13,718 nt of DNA from Candidatus Ventricola intestinavium (GTDB taxonomy: Bacteria > Bacillota > Clostridia > Christensenellales > Aristaeellaceae): positions 1 to 13,718 of the forward strand of contig DVMG01000025.1 of NCBI GenBank assembly GCA_018715105.1, read 5' to 3'. The position numbers and the translations under genes are program-made. Shown piece by piece: positions 1 through 6,889 of the stretch (its first letter is position 1; each line of letters begins with the position of its first letter). The notes under the pieces were generated by a model. The model made no database searches and was not told the origin of the DNA. It worked only from the letters and a program-made list of their open reading frames with translations.

Positions 1-29
1 AGACTTTCAGAATGGATGGATGAAGCGAT

Positions 30-1112
30 ATGAGAGAGAAAACCCAGCCGGAAAAGATCCCTTTTTACTATCAACAGATTTACGATGAAATCAAGTCGCA
101 GATTCTTGACGAAAGCCTGCGCAGCGGTGATCTCATCGCTCCGGAAAACGAGATTGCAAAGCGGCACGGCGTCAACCGCAGCACCGTTCGAAAGGCTCTT
201 CAGATGCTCGTCGACGAGGGCTATGTGGAGAAACGCCCCGGAAAAGGCAGCGTTGTTCTTGATAAGAAAATCAATAAAAGAGCGCCGGATACCGCGTCGT
301 CTTACCGCAACATCGGCTTCTTTCTTCCCAGCGGAAACGCCATTACGCAGACGTTTTACGCCACACTTTTCTGCGTGCTTGAGCGCGAGCTGAAACGATT
401 CAATTTTTCCCTTCTCTATTCGACGTTCGATGAGCAGGACGATCTGGCCAAGGCGATCGCACACTATAACCTGAGCGGCATCATCTTTGTGAGCAATACT
501 TCCCCCCGCCAGATCGGCATGGCGATCGAATACGGCATCCCGTGCACGCTGGTCAACAGCTACGACCGGAGGATTCCCTCCATCCTGTCGGACAACTTCA
601 ACGGCGCCTATCTTGCCGGGAAGTACCTTCTTGAGTGCGGCCATCGCCGCGTTCTGATCCTGTCCGGTGTGCGCAGCTACATCTGCAGCGAGGAGCGGAT
701 CGAAGGATTCCGCCGTGCCTTTGCCGAGGCCGGGCTTAAAATCCCCGATTCCTGCATTCTGCCGGCGGATTCCTGGGAGCAGGAATCCGGCCAGCACGCC
801 CTGCTGGAATACCTCAAGAACTGCTCCTCCATGCCCACGGCCATATTTGGGCTGAACGACCGCCTGGCCTTTGGCGCCATGCAGGCCATCCGCCAGTACG
901 GGCTGAAGGTTCCCGACGATATCAGCGTCATGGGCTATGATAATTTAAATGCGCAGATGTTCCCCCTGTCATCCATTGAAACGCATGTGGAATCCATTGC
1001 CGAGGCCACCGCTCAGGCACAGCTGTGGCAGCAGTTTGGTGGCCAGCGCATCCCATCCCGCATCACCATCCCCACGGAGCTGGTCAGGGGAGAGACGGTG
1101 CGCCGGATCTAG
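30..1112 (+). CDS. GntR/LacI-type (AraR-like) transcriptional regulator
   Basis: This is a 360-residue cytoplasmic DNA-binding regulator. Residues about 10-78 form a GntR winged helix-turn-helix (GVNRSTVRKALQMLVDEGYV, then a wing ending KRPGKGS). Residues about 93-355 form a LacI/periplasmic-binding-protein-like effector domain, with the family signatures CGHRRVLILSG and PDDISVMGYDN. That domain order is the one of AraR of Bacillus subtilis, a sugar-responsive repressor. The ATG is preceded only by a weak purine-rich GGATGGA, and the upstream region is outside the window, so a slightly different start remains possible. It lies 64 bases ahead of an aldo/keto reductase gene and a dehydratase gene on the same strand, so it probably controls sugar or sugar-acid catabolism by binding an operator that a sugar ligand releases. 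The ligand cannot be read from the sequence. Family assignment is firm; the regulated pathway is inference. Confidence 0.93.
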   Translation: MREKTQPEKIPFYYQQIYDEIKSQILDESLRSGDLIAPENEIAKRHGVNRSTVRKALQMLVDEGYVEKRPGKGSVVLDKKINKRAPDTASSYRNIGFFLPSGNAITQTFYATLFCVLERELKRFNFSLLYSTFDEQDDLAKAIAHYNLSGIIFVSNTSPRQIGMAIEYGIPCTLVNSYDRRIPSILSDNFNGAYLAGKYLLECGHRRVLILSGVRSYICSEERIEGFRRAFAEAGLKIPDSCILPADSWEQESGQHALLEYLKNCSSMPTAIFGLNDRLAFGAMQAIRQYGLKVPDDISVMGYDNLNAQMFPLSSIETHVESIAEATAQAQLWQQFGGQRIPSRITIPTELVRGETVRRI

Positions 1113-1176
1113 CCGTCCCGTCAGGGAAAAATTCCCCTTTGCTCATACACACAATGCAACATACGGAGGTGTCTTT

Positions 1177-2187
1177 ATGGAAAAGGTGAAGCTGGGCTGC
1201 TCGGAGATGCGGGTCAGCCGGATGACGCTGGGCTGCTGGACATTCGGCAGCAGCAGCGGAAGTTACTGGGGCGCGCAGGAAGCGGCGGAAAGCGAAGCGC
1301 TGCTGCATGAGGCTCTTGAAATGGGGGTCAACTGCTTTGACACGGCCTTTGTCTACAACGACGGCGAGGCGGAAAAAGCGCTCGGAGAGGCCAGCTGCCA
1401 CGGGCTGCGCGAGAAAATGATCATCTGCAACAAGATCCCTCAGCTTCCCTATGAGGCGCTTCCCAGCTATGAGCAGCAGGTGAGGGAAAGCCTCGCGCGC
1501 CTGCGTACCGACTATCTGGATGTGCTGCTCATGCACTGGCCGTGCAACGACAAGGATCTGCTGCGCGCCAATCTGGAGCAGCTGCAGAACGTGAAGGACA
1601 AAGGGCTTGTCCGCGCGGTTGGCGTCAGCAACTTCGGCGTCGGGCAGATGGAGATCGCCAGAGAGATGGGCATTGAGATCTGCGTCAACGAACTGGCTTA
1701 CAACATCATCCACCGCGGCGCTGAGCTGGCCGTCTTCCCTTATACGGAAAAAAACAACATCGGCGTGATGGCCTATATGCCTCTGATGCAGGGGATCCTG
1801 TCGGGCAAATACGATTCCATTGAAGCGATTCCGGTTGTCCGCCGCCGCACGCTGCACTTTGACAGCCGCACCAACGATCAAATCCGCCATGGCGGACCCG
1901 GTATGGAAGCAGAGCTGCAGACGTTTTTGCGTGAACTCCTGCGCGTCTCCGAAGAAAGCGGCATCTCCTGCAGTGCGCTTTGCATCGGCTTCATCCTGTC
2001 CAACCGCGCCGTGAGCACGGTGCTTGCCGGCTGCCGCACCAGAAAGCAGCTCAGAGAAAACGTCCAGGCGGTTGAAACCGGGCTTCCGGCAGATCTGCTT
2101 GACAGGCTCCATGAAATCAGCGCGCCAATCGCCGCCCTGTGCGGCGCCAACTGCGACCTGTGGCAGTGGAACAGCCGCGTCTGGTAA
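1177..2187 (+). CDS. Aldo/keto reductase
   Basis: This 336-residue NAD(P)H-dependent aldo/keto reductase has the usual length for the (beta/alpha)8 family. The catalytic tetrad is visible: Asp55 (CFDTA), Tyr60 (FVYNDGEAE), Lys86 (IICNKIP) and His120 (LLMHWP). The AVGVSNFGV segment around residue 150 and a late IGFILSNRAVSTVLAG segment are typical too. The reading frame stays open upstream to base 949, but GGAGGT at 1165-1170, six bases before the ATG at 1177, and the start of homology at MEKVKLG decide this start. In this family the enzyme interconverts an aldose or ketone and the alcohol; some members oxidise sugars to lactones. Its place between a sugar-type regulator and an IlvD/Edd dehydratase suggests sugar dehydrogenase or reductase work in one pathway. 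Substrate and cofactor preference are not determinable here. Confidence 0.93.
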   Translation: MEKVKLGCSEMRVSRMTLGCWTFGSSSGSYWGAQEAAESEALLHEALEMGVNCFDTAFVYNDGEAEKALGEASCHGLREKMIICNKIPQLPYEALPSYEQQVRESLARLRTDYLDVLLMHWPCNDKDLLRANLEQLQNVKDKGLVRAVGVSNFGVGQMEIAREMGIEICVNELAYNIIHRGAELAVFPYTEKNNIGVMAYMPLMQGILSGKYDSIEAIPVVRRRTLHFDSRTNDQIRHGGPGMEAELQTFLRELLRVSEESGISCSALCIGFILSNRAVSTVLAGCRTRKQLRENVQAVETGLPADLLDRLHEISAPIAALCGANCDLWQWNSRVW

Positions 2188-2236
2188 CAGCCAGCGCCTG
2201 TTTTTTTCCGATTCAACATAAAAAGGGAGGAAGACG

Positions 2237-3985
2237 ATGGAACTCGTCAGCCAGAAGATGCGCAAGCTGGCGCCTGAACTGGATCCGCTGAGAATCGGAA
2301 CCGGCTGGAAGCCGGAGGATCTGGCCAAGCCCCAGATCCTCATTGAGAGCACGGCCGGCGACAGCCACCCGGGCAGCGGCCATCTGAGCGCTTTGGTGGA
2401 GGAGGTGCGCAGGGGCGTCCGTGAGGCCGGCGGCCACGGCGCGCGTTACTTCTGCACCGACATCTGCGATGGAGAAAGCCAGGGCACCGACGGCATCAAC
2501 TACAGCCTGGCCAGCCGCGAGATCATCGCCAGCATGATCGAAATCCACGCGGGCGCCACGCCGTTTGACGCCGGCGTATACCTGGCCAGCTGCGACAAGG
2601 GCATGCCCGCCAACCTGATGGGCCTGATGCGGGCGGATATCCCCGCGGTCGTGGTTCCAGGCGGGACGATGAAAGCCGGCCCCGAGATGCTCACCCTGGA
2701 ACAGCTGGGCAAATACAGCGCCCAATATGCGCGGGGGGAGATCGGTCCGGAACGGCTTGAATGGGCCAAGCAAAACGCCTGCCCCGGCTGCGGTGCATGC
2801 AGCTTTATCGGCACCGCCTCCACCATGCAGATCATGGCCGAGGCGCTGGGCCTTGCTCTGCCCGGAAGCGCCCTGATGCCCGCCGACAGTCCCGATCTTC
2901 TGGCCTATGCCCGGCAGGCGGGCCGGCGCGCGGTGGAAATGGCCGGACGTGACGCCATGCGTCCCAGCCGGATCGTGACGATGGAGAGCTTTGAAAACGC
3001 CATCTTGGTGCATGCGGCCATCTCCGGCTCGACCAACTGCTTATTGCATCTGCCTGCCATCGCGCACGAGCTGGGGCTTGAGATCACAGGCGACACGTTT
3101 GACCGGCTGCACCGCGGTGCACTCTATCTGCTGGATGTGCGCCCCGCCGGCCGCTGGCCCGCCGAGTGTTTCTCCTATGCGGGCGGCGTGCCCGCCATCA
3201 TGGAAGAAATCCGGGACGCGCTTCACCTCGATGTCATGACTGTCACAGGAAAAACGCTGGGGGAGAATCTCGCCGCACTGCGGGCAGACGGCTTTTATGC
3301 GCGCTGCCAGCGCCGGCTGGAATCCTTCAACGCCCGCTATGGCTGCCGCCTTACCCGCTCGGACATCATCCGCCCGCGCGACAGGGCCCTGGGAACCGAT
3401 GGCTCCATCGCCATTCTCAAGGGCAACCTCGCGCCCGAGGGAGCGGTCATCAAGCACACCGCATGCCCCAGGGAGATGTATCGGGCCGTGCTGCAGGCGC
3501 GTCCCTTTGACAGCGAGGAAGCATGCCTGGCCGCCGTCCTGCGCCACGAAGTCCAAAAGGGAGACGCGGTCTTCATCCGCTACGAGGGGCCCCAAGGCAG
3601 CGGGATGCCCGAAATGTTCTATACGTCGGAAGCCATTTCCTCGGACGGAGAACTGGGCCGCAGCATCGCCCTGATCACGGACGGCCGTTTTTCCGGCGCA
3701 TCCACAGGCCCGGTCATCGGCCACTGTAGCCCGGAAGCGCAGGCCGGCGGGCCGATCGCGCTGGTGGAAGAGGGCGACCTGATCGAGATCGATGTCTTTG
3801 CCCGCAGGCTGAACATCGTGGGAATACGGGGAGAGCCCCGCACGCCCGAGCAGATCGACGCCATTCTGGCCGAGCGCCGCGCACGCTGGAGCCCCAAGCC
3901 CCGCAAGTATGAAAGAGGCGTGCTGCGCCTGTTCAGCGAGCACGCCGCATCGCCCATGAAGGGCGCCTATCTGGAGTTTTCCTGA
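2237..3985 (+). CDS. IlvD/Edd-family dehydratase (probable sugar-acid dehydratase)
   Basis: This 582-residue protein belongs to the IlvD/Edd iron-sulphur dehydratases, which remove water from a 2,3-dihydroxy acid or aldonic acid to give a 2-keto acid. Visible motifs are CDKGMPA (Cys119, Lys121), the cysteine cluster CPGCGACS (Cys182, 185, 188) followed by TASTMQ, ISGSTN near 263, and TDGRFSGAS at 481-489, whose Ser486 matches the family's catalytic serine. At the place where [2Fe-2S] sugar-acid dehydratases have PCN-x-HL, this protein reads SHPGSGHL (43-50), so that cysteine is missing, as it also is in E. coli IlvD. AGGGAGG at 2224-2230 supports the start. It follows the aldo/keto reductase by 49 bases and ends the unit before a terminator. 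The setting next to a sugar-type regulator favours an aldonate over the valine/isoleucine intermediate, but the substrate is unproven, so no ilvD name is given. Confidence 0.88.
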   Translation: MELVSQKMRKLAPELDPLRIGTGWKPEDLAKPQILIESTAGDSHPGSGHLSALVEEVRRGVREAGGHGARYFCTDICDGESQGTDGINYSLASREIIASMIEIHAGATPFDAGVYLASCDKGMPANLMGLMRADIPAVVVPGGTMKAGPEMLTLEQLGKYSAQYARGEIGPERLEWAKQNACPGCGACSFIGTASTMQIMAEALGLALPGSALMPADSPDLLAYARQAGRRAVEMAGRDAMRPSRIVTMESFENAILVHAAISGSTNCLLHLPAIAHELGLEITGDTFDRLHRGALYLLDVRPAGRWPAECFSYAGGVPAIMEEIRDALHLDVMTVTGKTLGENLAALRADGFYARCQRRLESFNARYGCRLTRSDIIRPRDRALGTDGSIAILKGNLAPEGAVIKHTACPREMYRAVLQARPFDSEEACLAAVLRHEVQKGDAVFIRYEGPQGSGMPEMFYTSEAISSDGELGRSIALITDGRFSGASTGPVIGHCSPEAQAGGPIALVEEGDLIEIDVFARRLNIVGIRGEPRTPEQIDAILAERRARWSPKPRKYERGVLRLFSEHAASPMKGAYLEFS

Positions 3986-4017
3986 TCCACCTTGCCGGAT
4001 TGCCAAATGCCTGTTTT

Positions 4018-4042
4018 CCCCTGCTTTAAGCAGGGGATTTTT
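4018..4042 (+). terminator. Intrinsic terminator after the dehydratase gene
   Basis: CCCCTGC (4018-4024) pairs exactly with GCAGGGG (4030-4036) around a five-base TTTAA loop and is followed by ATTTTT. It lies 33 bases past the dehydratase stop codon and most likely ends the regulator-reductase-dehydratase transcript. The other strand lacks a T-run after the hairpin, so it should work on + only. Confidence 0.88.
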
Positions 4043-4054
4043 CAATTGAGCAAT

Positions 4055-4084
4055 AAAAATCCCAACCGGTGCAGCCTGCACAGG
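4055..4084 (-). terminator. Possible weak terminator for the minus-strand gene
   Basis: Read on the minus strand, CC-T-GTGCA pairs with TGCAC-C-GG around a three-base loop (4066-4084, one mismatch), and a five-T run follows at 4059-4055 after a six-base gap. It lies about 85 bases past the stop of the metallopeptidase gene. The gap between stem and T-run makes it imperfect, but no better candidate is visible for this convergent gene. Confidence 0.35.
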
Positions 4085-4169
4085 CGGCATCGCGCTTCTC
4101 ATGCCATGCCAGGCCCTTCCCGGCAAAAAGCATCGCGACCATGAAGACTGAAACTTCCCCCCTGCGCTT

Positions 4170-6146
4170 TCAGGCTTCGTGGCTTGTCAGCCTCAGCTTC
4201 TGATAACCGGCCCGCAGAAGAAACGCCTGCACATCCTCCACCGAATCCATAAACAGGCAATCCAGGATAAACTGATAGGCCTGATGCTGCCTGGTCGGAC
4301 GCAGAATAAAACCGGCGCGCTGGAGCATGCCGCGCGACAGCCAGGGAGGCAGATGCAGCGCGATGCAGATCGCCATCACCTGGTCGAGCGAATACTCTCT
4401 GCGCTCTTCCGTGCGCAGGCGGGAAATCGTCCTGCCGGAGAGAAACGCTTTCTCCTCCAGTTCCTCAATGGTCACATGCGCCTGTTTCATCAAAAAAGTC
4501 AGGGCCTCGTGAAAGGTGGCGGGCAAAGCCTCCATCATCCGGGACATTTCCTCCAGCTGCTCCCGCTCGGAATTTCGCCCCTTTCCCTGCGCAAACGCCA
4601 AGTAATGGCTGTTATACTCTTCATCGCTATGCAGGATGCCAAAACGGCAATCCGTGACACCGCGCCGCTCATACACATGAGCAAACCGCAAACAGCATAC
4701 ATCGACATGTGCGTTGGCCCAGGGGGTCAGCCGCATCCCCCATGCCCTCTGCCGGACACAGCGGGGATCATTCCGGCAAATATGCCCATCCACATAGAGA
4801 TACCGCCCGCTCTGAATATGGCGGCGAAACGTCTCATCGGTCTGATATAAAGCAAAGGCACTTTCCCGGCCAATGACAAAGCTGTAATTCTTTCCGCCAT
4901 GATCCAGAGAAAAGGCAAACGGTTCAATATAGCCTCCGTCCACATAATTCAGCGCGCCCTTTGCGGCGATATACCCGAGCTGAATGAGCCGGGCCCGCAC
5001 GCGGTATTTGGGCAGAGCATATTCCCTCGCAATGCATCTGGCGATTCTGTCCATCCTTTGCCCCGCATGCAGCCCGCCGCAGGCCGGATCGGCCTGTATC
5101 TGCGCGATCAGGGGCCGCATCCGGCTCTGAGGCATCATCAGGCCGAAACTTCCGCGCCGGGCCTGCCATTCCATCCATTTCATCGGGTTTTGCATGGCCT
5201 TATCCTCCGCCACGATGACGCGCCCCGTGTTCAGCCCGCTTGCGTCGCTGCGCTGCATATCCTGCAGGCGAAAAAACATGAAATGCCAATCGTAATGGAT
5301 GCATTCATGATAGATCTCCATCTGGCAGGCATCCTTATGAACCGCGTTGGTATTGATCAGAATGGTTCCCGCTTTTATGCAGACCAGGCGGGGCCTCCCG
5401 CGAATGCGGCCATCCCGATCCTCTTCGGCGGCAAGCATGGTGCCGTCATCAAAAAACAACATGCTGCGCGTGCTTCTCTTCCTGTAAAGAGGCAGCCGCT
5501 CCACGCGCAGCCCCATTCTGTCCGCGAGGATATAGGCATCGTGCTCCCTCCTGTTTGTCCATGCACGGGGACAATAGCGCAGCAGCAGTTCTTCGGCCCC
5601 CCGTTCTACCTCCTCCCTGCTCAGAATGGGAACAAGGTATCCGCTGAGCATCCAGCCGCTTCTCGCCGGCCTTTCCTCCAGCAGCCCCGCTTCCCCAAAT
5701 TCAAAGGCCCCGTTCTTTCGCATATCGATCAACAGCTCGCAGTACAGATCACGGGTCACGATCTGCTTTTTCGCATTGAGCTCTGCTTTGACCCGCAAAT
5801 CTGCAAGCACTGTATAAGGATCACACCGCCAGAAAGCCATGTCTCCCAGTGTGCAGGCGCCCAGGCGAAGAAACGCCGGCTCTCTCCCACCGGCATCCGG
5901 CTTTTGCAGCATGCCCTTCGCGACCCGATTTTCTAACTCTGCCAGGATCTGCCGTCTATAATGCCTCCGGATATACTCCTTCATGGATTGAAACGGGGAA
6001 GGAAGCGCCGCTTGGAGGACGACCTCCGGCATGCACGGGACCATCGCCGCCGCATCCTCTTTCCCCCGGTCCATGGATGCCGCTTTGATGTCCGCGCTTT
6101 CAAGGCCGGCCGCTTTCTTCAACGGCCGTGCAACCGGATCCTGCAT
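4170..6146 (-). CDS. ImmA/IrrE-like metallopeptidase fused to XRE helix-turn-helix
   Basis: This 658-residue protein has an uncharacterised N-terminal third, a zinc-peptidase core and a DNA-binding end. The core shows HECIH at 280-284 (zinc ligands His280 and His284, catalytic Glu281), followed by a MEWQAR...LMMP stretch (Glu326; LMMP near 336-339) that matches the third-ligand E-x-EAN...LLMP region of ImmA/IrrE peptidases (family M78). Residues about 550-600 form an XRE-type helix-turn-helix (TIEELEEKAFLSGRTISRLR), then a LHLPPWLSRGMLQRAGF segment. In ICEBs1, ImmA is a separate protein that cleaves the XRE repressor ImmR. Here both activities lie in one chain, with the HTH last. Acting as a damage- or signal-responsive regulator of the divergent phage-like cassette is inference. 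A GTG 42 bases upstream is also open, but AAGGAGG with a six-base spacing selects the ATG at 6146. Its promoter carries a LexA box. Confidence 0.85.
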   Translation of the reverse strand: MQDPVARPLKKAAGLESADIKAASMDRGKEDAAAMVPCMPEVVLQAALPSPFQSMKEYIRRHYRRQILAELENRVAKGMLQKPDAGGREPAFLRLGACTLGDMAFWRCDPYTVLADLRVKAELNAKKQIVTRDLYCELLIDMRKNGAFEFGEAGLLEERPARSGWMLSGYLVPILSREEVERGAEELLLRYCPRAWTNRREHDAYILADRMGLRVERLPLYRKRSTRSMLFFDDGTMLAAEEDRDGRIRGRPRLVCIKAGTILINTNAVHKDACQMEIYHECIHYDWHFMFFRLQDMQRSDASGLNTGRVIVAEDKAMQNPMKWMEWQARRGSFGLMMPQSRMRPLIAQIQADPACGGLHAGQRMDRIARCIAREYALPKYRVRARLIQLGYIAAKGALNYVDGGYIEPFAFSLDHGGKNYSFVIGRESAFALYQTDETFRRHIQSGRYLYVDGHICRNDPRCVRQRAWGMRLTPWANAHVDVCCLRFAHVYERRGVTDCRFGILHSDEEYNSHYLAFAQGKGRNSEREQLEEMSRMMEALPATFHEALTFLMKQAHVTIEELEEKAFLSGRTISRLRTEERREYSLDQVMAICIALHLPPWLSRGMLQRAGFILRPTRQHQAYQFILDCLFMDSVEDVQAFLLRAGYQKLRLTSHEA

Positions 6147-6152
6147 CCGCAT

Positions 6153-6159
6153 CCTCCTT
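6153..6159 (-). promoter_or_regulatory. Ribosome binding site fixing the metallopeptidase start
   Basis: On the minus strand AAGGAGG occupies 6159-6153, six bases before the ATG at 6146. Another ATG at 6152 touches the Shine-Dalgarno itself, and the upstream GTG at 6188 has no comparable site, so the ATG at 6146 is preferred. Confidence 0.8.
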
Positions 6160-6448
6160 CCGGTGTTTTTCCTTAAACTGCAAAGCACAAGCCTTTCCCA
6201 TGGGCGGCTTGCCGGCAGGCCGTTCCTCTCCCGAAGAGGATCATTCGTTATGCAAATTCCTTTTGCAAAGCGCCGTCTTCAGGCACCGGGCTGCGGGATC
6301 TGCATCGCTTTGCCGGACATGCAGCCGTCATCCTGCCGGTTTCTTTTCCCGAGAAAATCAAGGTTTTATCCTCTCCCTTCCAGGGGAAAGAATCCTTCCG
6401 CCAACGTTCCGGCCTTGCTTCCGGGCTATGTCCTTCCTCATCACAAGC

Positions 6449-6477
6449 ATTATACCAAACATTTGTTCGCATGTAAA
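6449..6477 (-). promoter_or_regulatory. Sigma-A-type promoter of the metallopeptidase-HTH gene
   Basis: On the minus strand TTTACA (6477-6472, five of six to TTGACA) is followed by a 17-base spacer and TATAAT (6454-6449, perfect). Transcription would begin near 6442, giving a leader of about 295 bases before the ATG at 6146. A LexA box sits within the spacer. Confidence 0.85.
6456..6469 (-). promoter_or_regulatory. LexA (SOS) box inside the promoter spacer
   Basis: The minus strand reads CGAACAAATGTTTG. It fits the Bacillus/Clostridium LexA consensus CGAAC-R-N-R-Y-GTTY at 13 of 14 positions. Lying between the -35 and -10 boxes, a bound LexA would block polymerase, so the gene is predicted to be induced by DNA damage. 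Confidence 0.75.
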
Positions 6478-6571
6478 GTCTGCGAATCCATTTGTCCCGG
6501 CGGATCTTTTCCCTTCTCATCGCGAGGACCGAGCTGGCTGGGTACCGGCATCTGCTTATTTTTTTCGCCCG

Positions 6572-6597
6572 ACACGCCACAGGATGGCGTGTTTTTT
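6572..6597 (+). terminator. Orphan intrinsic terminator facing +
   Basis: ACACGCCA (6572-6579) pairs perfectly with TGGCGTGT (6585-6592) around a CAGGA loop and runs into TTTTTT. No + strand gene precedes it: the sequence to its left belongs to the divergent minus-strand gene. It may end a small + strand RNA, stop antisense transcription, or attenuate a leader. Confidence 0.85.
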
Positions 6598-6638
6598 CTG
6601 CTCCTGTTCCCGATTCGGATTGGATTGTGCCCCTCTTT

Positions 6639-6652
6639 CAAACGCATGTTCC
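6639..6652 (+). promoter_or_regulatory. Second LexA-like box
   Basis: CAAACGCATGTTCC matches the LexA consensus CGAAC-R-N-R-Y-GTTYC except at position 2. It lies between the two + strand terminators and about 170 bases from the box in the minus-strand promoter. No clear promoter overlaps it, so function is less certain than for the first box. Confidence 0.5.
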
Positions 6653-6684
6653 CTGTTTTCACACAATCAAGGCCCTGTTTTCTT

Positions 6685-6709
6685 TCCTTTCGGGAGAAAG
6701 GATCTTTTT
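6685..6709 (+). terminator. Second intrinsic terminator facing +
   Basis: TCCTTTC (6685-6691) pairs with GAAAGGA (6696-6702) around GGGA and is followed by TCTTTTT. It lies 181 bases before the ArpU-like gene and 33 bases after the second LexA-like box, a position that fits an attenuator in that gene's leader if transcription begins near the box. Confidence 0.75.
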
Positions 6710-6833
6710 GCCGCAAATCCGGCACGCCTGTCCGTGGCGTGGTCATCTTCCCGCAGATCCTTTATCCTTATGGTGCGTCCGGCCGGTGCTCCTGATCCGA
6801 GTGTTTCGCAGACCGATCCGGACTTTATGCGGA

Positions 6834-6855
6834 CATGGCCCCTGCGAAGGCCATG
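6834..6855 (+). other. Inverted repeat before the ArpU-like gene
   Basis: CATGGCC (6834-6840) and GGCCATG (6849-6855) form a 7-bp stem with an 8-base loop. No T-run follows, so it is not a terminator. It ends 22 bases before the ribosome binding site of the ArpU-like gene and could be an operator or an mRNA hairpin. Confidence 0.4.
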
Positions 6856-6889
6856 CCAAACACACGCCGTTCAATCCAGGAGGCAATGT

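Larger units (their letters stand above)
6147..6889. other. Divergent regulatory intergenic region
   Basis: These 743 bases separate the minus-strand metallopeptidase gene from the + strand cassette. No convincing protein is encoded: the open frames show no family pattern and lack ribosome binding sites of their own. It contains the leader of the metallopeptidase gene (about 295 bases, including a 6-bp hairpin TCCTCT/AGAGGA at 6224-6240), its sigma-A-like promoter with a LexA box, a + strand terminator, a second LexA-like box, a second + strand terminator, and a 7-bp hairpin near the ArpU-like gene. I did not find a good sigma-A promoter facing + in it, so what starts the cassette transcript is unknown. 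Confidence 0.7.

Noticed and set aside
1139..1166. A possible promoter (TTGCTC-16-ATACGG) between the regulator and reductase genes.
   Set aside because: The -10 match is poor and the short gap is better explained by co-transcription.
949..1176. Upstream extension of the aldo/keto reductase frame.
   Set aside because: It overlaps the regulator gene out of frame, and the good ribosome site is at 1165-1170 before the ATG at 1177.
1084..2352. A 422-codon minus-strand frame opposite the aldo/keto reductase gene.
   Set aside because: The + strand encodes a complete catalytic tetrad and the antisense product has no recognisable domain.
3041..4126. A 361-codon minus-strand frame opposite the dehydratase gene.
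   Set aside because: It is antisense to conserved dehydratase motifs and would run through the terminator at 4018-4042.
4899..5936. A 345-codon + strand frame opposite the metallopeptidase gene.
   Set aside because: The minus strand carries the peptidase and HTH motifs, promoter and ribosome site; this frame has none.
6128..6889. A long upstream extension of the ArpU-like frame and an overlapping 254-codon + frame.
   Set aside because: The extension crosses two intrinsic terminators and gives a Ser/Pro/Arg-rich sequence without family pattern; the AGGAGG at 6878 marks the real start.
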